64,000 nt of DNA, taken from contig NZ_JAKFUM010000011.1 in NCBI RefSeq assembly GCF_021732705.1, positions 186,001 through 250,000 of the forward strand, read 5' to 3'. Below are positions 38,080 through 46,473 of the stretch, piece by piece. The notes below the pieces were generated by a model that was not told the origin of the DNA, ran no database searches, and saw nothing but the letters and a program-made list of their open reading frames with translations. The stretch is from Nevskia sp. Its GTDB lineage: Bacteria; Pseudomonadota; Gammaproteobacteria; Nevskiales; Nevskiaceae. Both the position numbers and the translations under genes were made by a program. Within the stretch, counting starts at the first letter, position 1; every line of letters starts with the position of its first letter.

Positions 38080-41000
38080 ATGAACAGCCTGCGGAATCCG
38101 GATTTCGAGCCCGACAAGATTGTCGAGGCCGATTCCATGGAGGTCGAGTTCGACAGCGGCGTCTCCGACGCGGCTGTCGATGACGGCCCCCTGCTGTTCC
38201 CGTGCTCGATCGCCCAGGAACGCTTCTGGCTGCTGGATCGTCTCGAACCGGGCAACTCGTCACTGAATGTCGCGGTGCGCTGGCGACTGCTCGGCAAGGT
38301 CGACACCGCACTGCTCGAGAAGGCGTGGCTGCACCTGATCAATCGCCACGAAGTGCTGCGGACGATCTTCCGCGAAGTCGACGGCAAGCCGGTGCAGGAA
38401 GTGCTGCCGCGCTCGCAGTTCCGGCTCGCCGAGATCGATCTGACCGGCCTGCCGGAAGATGCCCGCAATGCCGAAGGCGATCGCATCGGCGTGATCGAGG
38501 CGCGCGCACCATTCGATCTGATTGGCGGTCCGCTGGTCCGCGCCACCCTGCTGCGCTATGCCCCGGACGACGCGGTGATCCTCGTCACCACGCACCAGAT
38601 CGTGTCCGACGGCTGGTCGATCGGCGTCATGGCGCGCGAGATGGGGTTGATCTACCAGGCGCTGCGCGCCGGCAAGCCGATTCCGCTCGAAGATCTGGCG
38701 CTGCAATACGCCGACTACGCGCAGTGGCATCTGGAATGGACGCGCGAGCGCGGCACGGCGGCGGAGGAGGCGTACTGGTCGAAGCAGCTGGCCGGCCTGA
38801 AGCCGTTCAAGGTGCCGGCCGACAAGCCGAAACCGCTGGTGCCGACGACCAACGGCGCGATCACGTCGATCGTGCTGCCGCGGGAGTTGACCAACCGGGC
38901 GCAGTCCGTCAGCGCCGATCACGGCGCCACGCTGTTCGCGGCGGCATTCGCCGCGCTGACCACGATGCTGCACCGCTACACCGGCGAGACCGAGATCGTC
39001 ATCGGCACCCAGGTGTCCGACCGCGATCAGGTCGAGCTCGAAGGCATGGTCGGCCAGTTCGTCAATTCGCTGATCCTGCGCAACGACCTGTCCGGCAATC
39101 CGAGCTTCGGCACGCTGATCGAGCGCCTGCGCGATGTCAGTGCGCAGGCGCTGGAGCATCGGCACATCCCGATCGAGCGCCTGCTGTCGATGGTCAAGGG
39201 CGAGCGCAACAGCGCCCAGAGCGCGCTGATCTCGGTCAACTTCATCTTCCAGCGCACGTTCATCCAGAACGACGACTACGGCGATTTCCGGCTGGTCGAC
39301 ATGCCGTCGCTGCCGGCGGGCGCGATCTACGACCTGAATTTCTTCATGGTCGAACGGCCGGATGGCTGGCGCTTCTCGTGCCAGTTCAACACCGACCAGT
39401 TCGAGCGCGAGACCGTCGACCGCCTGCTGGGCTACGTGCAGACGGTGCTCGATCTCGCCACCCGCAAGCCGAGCCTGCGCCTCGCCGAGATCGACCTGAT
39501 CGGCGCCGACGAGCGTGCGCGGCTGCTGCCGCCGGTGGCCGAGGCCGCGGAGTTCGTCAGCATTGGCCAGCGCTTCGCGGCCCAGGTGGCACGCGTGCCG
39601 GACGCCATCGCCATCGTCGGTGACGAGCGCCGCCACACGTTCCGCCAGGTCGATTTCGAATCGGCACGACTGGCCCATCACCTGCTGTCTCGCGGCGTCG
39701 CAGCCGGCTCGCGGCTCGGCATCTGCCTGCCGCGCGCCGCCGAACTGCCGATCGCGCTGCTGGCTGCCCAGCGCGTCGGCGCAAGCGTCGTGCTGCTCGA
39801 TCCGCAGGAGCCGCCGACGCGACTTGCGGCCTTCATCGACGCCGGGCGCATCAGCGCCGTGGTGCTGCGCACGGCGCAGGCTGGGCTGTTCGCCGCGACA
39901 CGAACCTCGCTGATCGATATCGACGCCGAAGCCGCCGTCATCAGCCGCGGGCCAGGCAGCATCGCCGACGCCTACGTCCGGCCGGAAGACGAGGCCGTGC
40001 TGAGCGTGCAGGGCTGGTCGAAAGGCAAGGCCGTGGCGTTCCGGTATTCGCATGGCGCGCTGGCCGAACGGCTCGCGACGCTGGCCGCGCAGCCGGGTCT
40101 CGGTGACGGTGACGTGCTGGTCGCCACCGCGCCGGTCTCGCTCGACTTCGCGCTGGCCGAACTGCTGCTGCCGTTGCTGGTCGGCGCCCGTCTGGTGATC
40201 GCCGGCGAGCGCGAGTCGCTCGACATCCGCCGGCTGACGACCCTGCTGATGACGCTGCGCACGGACCGCGTGACGATGGCCAGCACGCCGGTGCTGTGGT
40301 CGCGCCTGCTCGCCACCGAATGGGATGGCATCCCGCGCCTGCGCATGTGGACCCATGGCGAGCGTCCGGACGCGCGGCTGGCGCAGCGCATGCTCGAACT
40401 CGGCCACGAACTGTGGACGCTGTACACGGTGCCGGGCGTGGCGCTGTTCGCGACGGCGCAGCGTCACGAGCGTGCCGACGAAGTCGCGCTCGTCGGCATC
40501 GCCAACGGGACCTGCCGCATACGCGTCCTGAATGCCGAAGGCCAGCTGCTGCCGACCAGCGCCGTCGGCGAGCTGCATGTCGGGGGCGTCGGCGTGTCGT
40601 TCGGCATGCTCGACGAGGATGCCGAGCGCGAAAGCTTCCGCGCCGATCCGTTCGTGGCCGATGCCTCGCTGCTGCGCACCGGCGATCTCGGCCGCGTGCG
40701 GCTCGATGGCCGGGTCGAATGGCTGGGCCGGCAGGACCGCGCGCGTCGGCTCGACGGGCATCGGATCGATCCTGCCGAGGTCGAAGCCGCGCTGACCCGT
40801 CATCCGAACATCGCCGACGCCGCCGTGACCTTCGCGAATGACGGCAACGGCCAGCCGGCCCTGACCGCGTGGGTCGTGCTCAGCGGTGGCGGCGGCATCA
40901 GCGATGTCGGCGAGGCGCTGCGCACGACATTGGCGCAGCGGCTGCCGCCACGCCTGCTGCCACAGCCGCTGCAGATCGTGCCGTCGCTGCCGCGCGCGGC

Positions 41001-42147
41001 GGATGGCACGGTCGATTTCCGCCAGTTGCGCCGACCGGCCACGCCGCCGGAACTGCGGCTCGGTGCGCCCAGCGCGATCGAAGGCCGTCTGACCACGCTG
41101 TGGGCCTCGATGCTCGGCCGTGACGACCTCGACGCCGAATCGAACTTCTTCGAGCTCGGCGGCCATTCGTTGCTGGCGGCGCGCATGCTCGGCAAGGTCG
41201 AAGCCCTGTTCGGGCGACGCGTCAGTCTGGCCGCGCTGTTCCGCGCACCGACGATCCGCGAACTGGCGCAACTGCTGGAGCGCAGCGACTCGCGCGACTT
41301 CGATTTCCGCCAGGTGGTGAAGCTGCAGCCGCACGGCTCGCGGCCACCGATGATCGCGATCAACAACACCGGCAGCTATTACCTGCTGGCCAAGCGCCTC
41401 GGGCAGGACCAGCCGGTGACCTCGCTGCAGCTGTTCGATCCCTCGGTGCAGGGCGAGGCGCTGCCAAAGACGCTGGAAGAGATCGCCGCCGGCTACGTGC
41501 AGCTGATCCGCCGCGTGCAGCCGCAGGGCCCGTATTCGCTGGTCGGCTGGTGTGTCGCGGGTGCGCTTGCCTTCGAGGTCGGCCGGCAGCTGCAGGCCGA
41601 AGGCCAGACCGTGCGCAACCTGTACCTCATGGACTCGTGGGTGCCGAACTACCTGAAGCGCCTGTCGCCGCTGCGCCGCCTGATCAACGGCTACACGCTG
41701 CGCTGGCAGTTCATCTTCGAGGACTGGCAGAGCAAGCAGCAGACCGGCAAGGGCTTCGGCGCGTTCCTCGCGAACCGCGGCTTCGTCAAGGCGCTGCGCG
41801 AGCTGTTCGGCGGAGGCGGTCGCATGCCGCGAGCGGAAGCCGCGATGGCCCAGCAGGCGGCGCCGGAGGATTACGACCAGTGGCTGCTCGGCTACCTGCA
41901 GGACGTGACCTCGCGCTACGAGCCAAAGACGTTCGACGGTCGCATCACGCTGTTCCGCAGCTACCGGGAACCGACCGGCCTGTGGTTCGATCCGCATGCC
42001 GGCTGGGGGCCGTTTGCCCGGCAGGGCGTGGAGCTGCACATGGTCGACGGCGATCACTTCACGATGTTCCAGGACCCCGGCGTCAGCCAGATGGCCGCGC
42101 AGATCACCGCGCAACTGGATCAGGCCGCGTCCGGTCCTGCGAGCTGA
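38080..42147 (+). CDS. Terminal NRPS module C-A(degenerate)-T-TE
   Basis: 1355 residues. C domain about 40-480, whose catalytic motif reads HQIVSDG (172-178), so the second His is Gln. A-like domain about 500-1000, missing its key motifs: A3 is replaced by VLSVQGWSKGK (640-650), the GPTE motif by TVPGV after Tyr782, and the A10 Lys by Thr977 (DGTVDF). It keeps only weak A7/A8 remnants (LRTGDLGRVRLDG, DGHRIDPAEVEAAL). T domain intact (Ser1030 in LGGHSLLAARML). Thioesterase about 1075-1345 with GWCVAG, so Cys1158 replaces Ser; Asp1185 and His1326 complete the triad. It likely releases the product. Activation of its own amino acid looks unlikely, so loading in trans or skipping are options. Confidence 0.9.
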   Translation: MNSLRNPDFEPDKIVEADSMEVEFDSGVSDAAVDDGPLLFPCSIAQERFWLLDRLEPGNSSLNVAVRWRLLGKVDTALLEKAWLHLINRHEVLRTIFREVDGKPVQEVLPRSQFRLAEIDLTGLPEDARNAEGDRIGVIEARAPFDLIGGPLVRATLLRYAPDDAVILVTTHQIVSDGWSIGVMAREMGLIYQALRAGKPIPLEDLALQYADYAQWHLEWTRERGTAAEEAYWSKQLAGLKPFKVPADKPKPLVPTTNGAITSIVLPRELTNRAQSVSADHGATLFAAAFAALTTMLHRYTGETEIVIGTQVSDRDQVELEGMVGQFVNSLILRNDLSGNPSFGTLIERLRDVSAQALEHRHIPIERLLSMVKGERNSAQSALISVNFIFQRTFIQNDDYGDFRLVDMPSLPAGAIYDLNFFMVERPDGWRFSCQFNTDQFERETVDRLLGYVQTVLDLATRKPSLRLAEIDLIGADERARLLPPVAEAAEFVSIGQRFAAQVARVPDAIAIVGDERRHTFRQVDFESARLAHHLLSRGVAAGSRLGICLPRAAELPIALLAAQRVGASVVLLDPQEPPTRLAAFIDAGRISAVVLRTAQAGLFAATRTSLIDIDAEAAVISRGPGSIADAYVRPEDEAVLSVQGWSKGKAVAFRYSHGALAERLATLAAQPGLGDGDVLVATAPVSLDFALAELLLPLLVGARLVIAGERESLDIRRLTTLLMTLRTDRVTMASTPVLWSRLLATEWDGIPRLRMWTHGERPDARLAQRMLELGHELWTLYTVPGVALFATAQRHERADEVALVGIANGTCRIRVLNAEGQLLPTSAVGELHVGGVGVSFGMLDEDAERESFRADPFVADASLLRTGDLGRVRLDGRVEWLGRQDRARRLDGHRIDPAEVEAALTRHPNIADAAVTFANDGNGQPALTAWVVLSGGGGISDVGEALRTTLAQRLPPRLLPQPLQIVPSLPRAADGTVDFRQLRRPATPPELRLGAPSAIEGRLTTLWASMLGRDDLDAESNFFELGGHSLLAARMLGKVEALFGRRVSLAALFRAPTIRELAQLLERSDSRDFDFRQVVKLQPHGSRPPMIAINNTGSYYLLAKRLGQDQPVTSLQLFDPSVQGEALPKTLEEIAAGYVQLIRRVQPQGPYSLVGWCVAGALAFEVGRQLQAEGQTVRNLYLMDSWVPNYLKRLSPLRRLINGYTLRWQFIFEDWQSKQQTGKGFGAFLANRGFVKALRELFGGGGRMPRAEAAMAQQAAPEDYDQWLLGYLQDVTSRYEPKTFDGRITLFRSYREPTGLWFDPHAGWGPFARQGVELHMVDGDHFTMFQDPGVSQMAAQITAQLDQAASGPAS

Positions 42148-42238
42148 GCATGCAGGCCCGGTCATGCTGCGCCACGATTCCCCTTCCCCGGACACGACCG
42201 GCCGACGCGCCGTGTCGGTCGATCGAGAGAGCCCCGTC

Positions 42239-43216
42239 ATGAACGCTGAAATTCGCGACTACTCCGAGGCCGGCGCTCGCCGACACGGTCTCGCCGGCAA
42301 CGGCACGCTGCTGAATCTGGACCGTGCCGAGTTCGAGGCCAACTTCAACCGGAACTTCTTCGAGGTCCAGCACCAGCTGGCCGACCATCCGCTGTTCCAG
42401 ATCCCGCGCCTGCTGGAACTGGCCGACGAGATGACCAAGAAGTGGCCGAAGGACATCTACTTCGACGCCGGCGTCGACGACATCGGCCAGCGCTGGAGCG
42501 GCGCGCCGGCCGACATCACGGTCGAGGACCTGATGCGCCGCATCGAGACCTCGAAAGCCTGGATCGATTTCAAGTCGGCCGAGCGCAGCAAGGAGTACGG
42601 CAAGGTCCTGAACACGATCATCTGCGACATCCTGAAGATCAGCGGCCGCCAGCTCGAAAAGAACATGCGGCGCAAGCAGATGGCGATCTTCGTGACCTCG
42701 CCGAACCGCATCAGCACGTACCACATCGACAGCGAAGTGAACTTCCTGCTGCAGATCCGCGGCGAGAAGGAGATCAGCCTGTTCGACCGCAAGGATCGCG
42801 AGGTGCTGCCGGAAGTCGAGATCGAGCGTTCATGGACGGTCGACGTCAACGCTGCCGTCTACAAGCCGCATCTGCAGGACCGCGCCACGGTGTTCAAGCT
42901 GCGGCCCGGCAATGGCGTGCACATTCCGGTCAACAGCCCGCACTGGGTCAAGAACGGCAACAACATCTCGGTGTCGGCGGCGATCCTCTACCACTCGTGG
43001 GACAGCGCCTACTACAACCTGTACAGCACCAATTACTACCTGCGCCGGATGGGGCTGAATCCGACGCCGCCGTTCCAGTCGAAGCTGCTCGACGCACTGA
43101 AGCAGCCGGTCGGCGCGGCGATCCAGGCCTATCGGACGGCGCGCTTCGGCAACCTGCGCAACATCGGGCCGAACGCCGACGGCATTCACGATCGCACGCC
43201 GGACGACGCGTTCTGA
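42239..43216 (+). CDS. JmjC/cupin-like Fe(II) 2-oxoglutarate oxygenase candidate (copy 1)
   Basis: 325 residues. A JmjC-like cupin core has the metal triad HxD...H: His162 and Asp164 in STYHIDSEVNF, with His235 in VNSPHWVKNG as the likely third ligand. The region after the first ligands (LLQIRGEKEISLFD) is typical of cupin-8/JmjC proteins. Such enzymes hydroxylate amino-acid side chains or small molecules. It directly follows the terminal NRPS gene on the same strand, and a clear paralogue sits at 50026-50988. The shared phrases TSPNRIS/SSPNRIT, YHxDxExN and GIHIPV/GVHIPV show common ancestry. Likely a tailoring hydroxylase (inference). ATG 42239 was chosen; upstream sequence in this frame overlaps the NRPS gene. 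Confidence 0.75.
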   Translation: MNAEIRDYSEAGARRHGLAGNGTLLNLDRAEFEANFNRNFFEVQHQLADHPLFQIPRLLELADEMTKKWPKDIYFDAGVDDIGQRWSGAPADITVEDLMRRIETSKAWIDFKSAERSKEYGKVLNTIICDILKISGRQLEKNMRRKQMAIFVTSPNRISTYHIDSEVNFLLQIRGEKEISLFDRKDREVLPEVEIERSWTVDVNAAVYKPHLQDRATVFKLRPGNGVHIPVNSPHWVKNGNNISVSAAILYHSWDSAYYNLYSTNYYLRRMGLNPTPPFQSKLLDALKQPVGAAIQAYRTARFGNLRNIGPNADGIHDRTPDDAF

Positions 43217-43250
43217 TGCGGCCCGCCAACGGCTGAGCCACGTCTGCATT

Positions 43251-43272
43251 CGACCCGCCGGGACGCGGGTCG
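43251..43272. terminator. GC-rich hairpin after the first JmjC gene
   Basis: CGACCCG pairs with CGGGTCG around an eight-base loop. No T-run follows, so it may be only a weak pause or mRNA-stability element between the NRPS part and the membrane-protein part of the locus. Confidence 0.3.
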
Positions 43273-43381
43273 ATCAGGCGCCGACCTGATCGCCACCGCG
43301 CAGCGGTACGGCAGGCCCGCGCCTTCACGAGCGTCCTGACTGCGGGAACGGGCGGGACCGCTGCGCTGACACTTTCGGGGG

Positions 43382-44878
43382 GTGTCCTTGAAGCTGTTCG
43401 AGTTGCTGGTCTGGCTGGCTGCGGCCCTGCAGCTCGGCCGCTGCTTCGTGGCCAGCCCGCGCGGCTCGACGACTGTCGCGCTGGCGCTGCTGGCCGCGAG
43501 CGTCGGCCTGATCCTGCTGCAGGTCTTTTTCGAAGGCTGGCGCAAGCCGATCGTATTCGCGGCGGTGGCGCTGCTGGGACTGTGCCTCATGCCGCTCGTA
43601 CTGTCGCTGCTGAAGCTGCCGGGCGACGGCATCCTTGCGCGGCTCGGGCTGGCTGCGGCCGGTCTGCTGCTGATCGCCAGCACCGCGAGCAACTGGCTGC
43701 GTCCGGCGGTCAGCTACCCGACGCCCGGTGGCGAGTACGCCGTGATCGGCCAGATCGCGTTTCCGGTGCTGGGCCAGTCACCGGTCGGCGATGTCCCGAC
43801 CCCCGACGAACTGCGCCATCCGCCGCCGTTGCTGAAGCTCTGGTACCCGGCCGTGGCCCCGGGCGGCAGTCGCCTGCTCGATCCGGCCTTCCTTGCGGAG
43901 CGGGTCGCCGCCTTCGGCGAGCGCGGCAAGCAGCTGCCGGAACCGGCCATCCGCAACGCGCCGCCGGTCGATCTGCCATCGCCAGCGCCGCTGCTGTTCT
44001 ACTTTCCCGGCTGGCCGGGGGTGGCGATCGAAAGTGCCGCGCTGGTTCGCGAGCTGGTCAGCCATGGCTACTACGTCGCCACGATCGAGTACCCGGGACG
44101 ACAGGCGGGGATGTCCGACGCACGCTGGCAGGCACTCAAGGCGGAGCTCGAGCGCGATTTCTACTACGGCAGCGAAGCGCGCTATCTCGAACTGGTCGAG
44201 ATCTCGAAGGACCGCGTGCGCAGCCGCGCGCGCGACGCCTCGGCCGCGCTGACCCGGCTCGCGGAGGTCGCGGCAACGCCCGGCCAGGTCTTCAGCGGCC
44301 GTTTCGACGCCAGCCGCGCCGGCTTCGTCGGCTTCTCGCTTGGCGGCGCGGTGGCCGTGCAGGCCGCGAATCAGGACCCGCGCTTCATCACGGCGATCAA
44401 CCTCGACGGCCGCATGTGGGCCGAGGGCCGTGCCGATGGCGCGAACAAGCCGATGCTGATGATCAACGAGGAACTGGCACCGATCGATCCGGCGCTGTTC
44501 ACCGCCGATGATCCGGACACGCGCTACAACGCGATCGAGGATCAGACCGACGGCGACGCGCTGCTGCGCAACCTCGCCCGGCACGGGGGCCAGCACGTGA
44601 TGATCGCGGGCACGCAGCATTTCAATTTCGCCGATCTCTGCCTGACCTCGCCGCTCGATCGCATCGCGGGGCGCGGCCCGATTGCGCCGCTGCGCGGCTA
44701 CGAGATCCTGCACGCCTATGTGCTGGCCTGGTTCGACCGCGCCCTGCGAGGCAAGACGTCCCCGCTGCTGGACAGCGATCGGTCGCCGTATCCCGAGGTC
44801 ACCAGCCGCTACTGGCCAACGCCGGTCCGCAACGGCGTGATGGCTCCCGCTACCTCCTCGATCGACGCAACGCCATGA
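43382..44878 (+). CDS. Membrane-anchored PAF-acetylhydrolase-like alpha/beta hydrolase
   Basis: 498 residues. The first ~110 form four hydrophobic segments. The rest is an alpha/beta hydrolase of the platelet-activating-factor acetylhydrolase/dienelactone hydrolase type, with the nucleophile in GFSLGGAVAVQ, the strand APLLFYFPGWPGVAIES before it, and a late His in GTQHFNFADL. The membrane part should anchor it in the inner membrane; the sequence does not show which side the catalytic part faces. The start is GTG 43382, just after a G-run. The next gene overlaps by four bases, tying it to the GT-C-like proteins. It could cleave an ester or amide of the cluster product, or be a resistance or editing enzyme (inference). 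Confidence 0.75.
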   Translation: MSLKLFELLVWLAAALQLGRCFVASPRGSTTVALALLAASVGLILLQVFFEGWRKPIVFAAVALLGLCLMPLVLSLLKLPGDGILARLGLAAAGLLLIASTASNWLRPAVSYPTPGGEYAVIGQIAFPVLGQSPVGDVPTPDELRHPPPLLKLWYPAVAPGGSRLLDPAFLAERVAAFGERGKQLPEPAIRNAPPVDLPSPAPLLFYFPGWPGVAIESAALVRELVSHGYYVATIEYPGRQAGMSDARWQALKAELERDFYYGSEARYLELVEISKDRVRSRARDASAALTRLAEVAATPGQVFSGRFDASRAGFVGFSLGGAVAVQAANQDPRFITAINLDGRMWAEGRADGANKPMLMINEELAPIDPALFTADDPDTRYNAIEDQTDGDALLRNLARHGGQHVMIAGTQHFNFADLCLTSPLDRIAGRGPIAPLRGYEILHAYVLAWFDRALRGKTSPLLDSDRSPYPEVTSRYWPTPVRNGVMAPATSSIDATP

Positions 44879-46473
44879 CCCTGAACCGCGAAGCCGATCC
44901 GCGCTCGACCGATCTCCTGCGCTTCCTGATGCTGTTCGGCAGCATGTTGGCGATGGTGCTCGCCTCGTGGCCGACCGAATTCTCGTTCGATCTCTGGGTG
45001 TTCAAGGATCGCGGCAACTTCCTGAACTTCGCCTACCTGCTCGACAAGGGCTTTCGGCCCGGGGTCGACACCTATTACCTCTACGGCCTGCTGCCGGTAC
45101 TGCTGCAGGACGTGGTGTTCGACCTGTTCGGCCGCGGCCCTTGGCCGATCATCGGCCTGCACGTCTGCTACCTGGCGTTGATGAGCGCCGCGCTGACCGT
45201 GGTGGTCCGGCACACGCCGAAGCCGATGCTGTGGAATCTCGGCGCCATCGCGCTGGTGCCGATCATCATCTGGGTCAATCCGAACCTGTCGTACGTGCTG
45301 GTGCAGGTGACGATGCTGTGGTCGATCGCGCTGCTGCTGGAACGGCGCTACCGGCTGGCCGTGGTGGTCTCGGCCTTCGGCTGCTGGAGCGTGCCGAGCA
45401 TGCCGCTGGTCCTGTCGGCGTCGCTGGTGGTGCTGCTGTTCGCCTGCTGGTGGCTCGAAGGGCCGCGCACGCTGAAGCGGCTGCTGCAGCTCGGCTATCC
45501 CGGCCTGCTCGCGTATCTCGGCATCGGGGCCGGGCTCGCCGCGTACTTCGGCATCGACTCGGTGCTGGCGACCGCGCTGCCGTTTCAGGGCGCCTCGTTC
45601 TACAAGGCCGTGAACTACGGTTTCCTGAGCTCGCTGAAGGTCTTCCTGTATCCCGGCCAGACCGAATCCCGTCCGAACTGGTCGGCACTGCGCTACTTCG
45701 TGTTCGACCGCGCCACCTGGTGGGTCCTGGCCACGGTGTTGCTGACCGTCTTCGGCACCCGCGGCTTCCTGCGCATGTGGCGCGAGCGGCAGCTCGATCC
45801 GAAGGCCCTGTTCGTGCTGTTCTGCGCCGTGATGCAGATCGTGTTCATCCTCGTGGCCTACGGCACGCCGCCGCAGCACATCATCTACGACCCGCTGGTT
45901 GCAGCCGGCACCTTGCTGGGCCTGTCGATGCTCGCCGCGTCGCGCGCCCGCAACCTTCTGATCGGCGTGTTCTTCACGGTCACGGCGCTGAGTCACGGCA
46001 ATCAGGCCTCGTACACCTGGTGGCTGTGGAAAGCGACGAAGCCGAGCCCGGACAGCGCCGGCTTCTATTCGCCACCGGAGTTCACCAGCGCGTGGAAGGA
46101 AGTCGTCGATCTGTCGAAGCAGCGGCCGGTGTTCCTGCTGTCGTACGCCACCGGCGTGCATCACTACTTCCCGACGATCGATACCGCCGAAAGCTGGCTG
46201 ATCCAGTGGGGCCAGACCTTGCCGCCGGACCGTGAGCGGCTGCTGGCCAAGCTGCGCACGGCCGAGGTGGTGGTCGAGGACGTCACCGGCATCACCACGA
46301 TCTTCGAGCGCGACGAGGAGATCAAGGCCGAGCTGGCCAAACTCTGCATGTTCAGGATGAATCCGTACTTCATCTACTGGAGCCGCACGCCGGACCCGGT
46401 CACCGGCGAGTGCAGGACCTACGTCAAGGAACTGCCGGCCGACCCCCGGATGCGCGGCGAGAACGCGGTCTGA
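44875..46473 (+). CDS. GT-C-like polytopic membrane protein (tandem copy 1)
   Basis: 532 residues with about ten hydrophobic segments and a C-terminal soluble part. After the first helix the loop reads VFKDRGNFLNFAYLLDKG, followed by GVDTYYLYGLLPVLLQD. This is the layout of GT-C glycosyltransferases, with an Asp in the first periplasmic loop, though no named family is recognised. Strongly similar to the next gene over most of its length (GRGPWPIIG, ATALPFQGASFYK, SYATGVHHYFPT), so a tandem duplication. It overlaps its neighbours by four bases upstream and one base downstream (TGATG). Likely a sugar transfer enzyme using polyprenyl-phosphate donors (inference). Confidence 0.65.
   Translation: MTLNREADPRSTDLLRFLMLFGSMLAMVLASWPTEFSFDLWVFKDRGNFLNFAYLLDKGFRPGVDTYYLYGLLPVLLQDVVFDLFGRGPWPIIGLHVCYLALMSAALTVVVRHTPKPMLWNLGAIALVPIIIWVNPNLSYVLVQVTMLWSIALLLERRYRLAVVVSAFGCWSVPSMPLVLSASLVVLLFACWWLEGPRTLKRLLQLGYPGLLAYLGIGAGLAAYFGIDSVLATALPFQGASFYKAVNYGFLSSLKVFLYPGQTESRPNWSALRYFVFDRATWWVLATVLLTVFGTRGFLRMWRERQLDPKALFVLFCAVMQIVFILVAYGTPPQHIIYDPLVAAGTLLGLSMLAASRARNLLIGVFFTVTALSHGNQASYTWWLWKATKPSPDSAGFYSPPEFTSAWKEVVDLSKQRPVFLLSYATGVHHYFPTIDTAESWLIQWGQTLPPDRERLLAKLRTAEVVVEDVTGITTIFERDEEIKAELAKLCMFRMNPYFIYWSRTPDPVTGECRTYVKELPADPRMRGENAV

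Noticed and set aside
38260-42240. 1326-codon minus-strand open frame opposite the terminal NRPS gene
   Set aside because: The same reasoning applies; no recognisable motif, while the plus strand has C, T and TE signatures.
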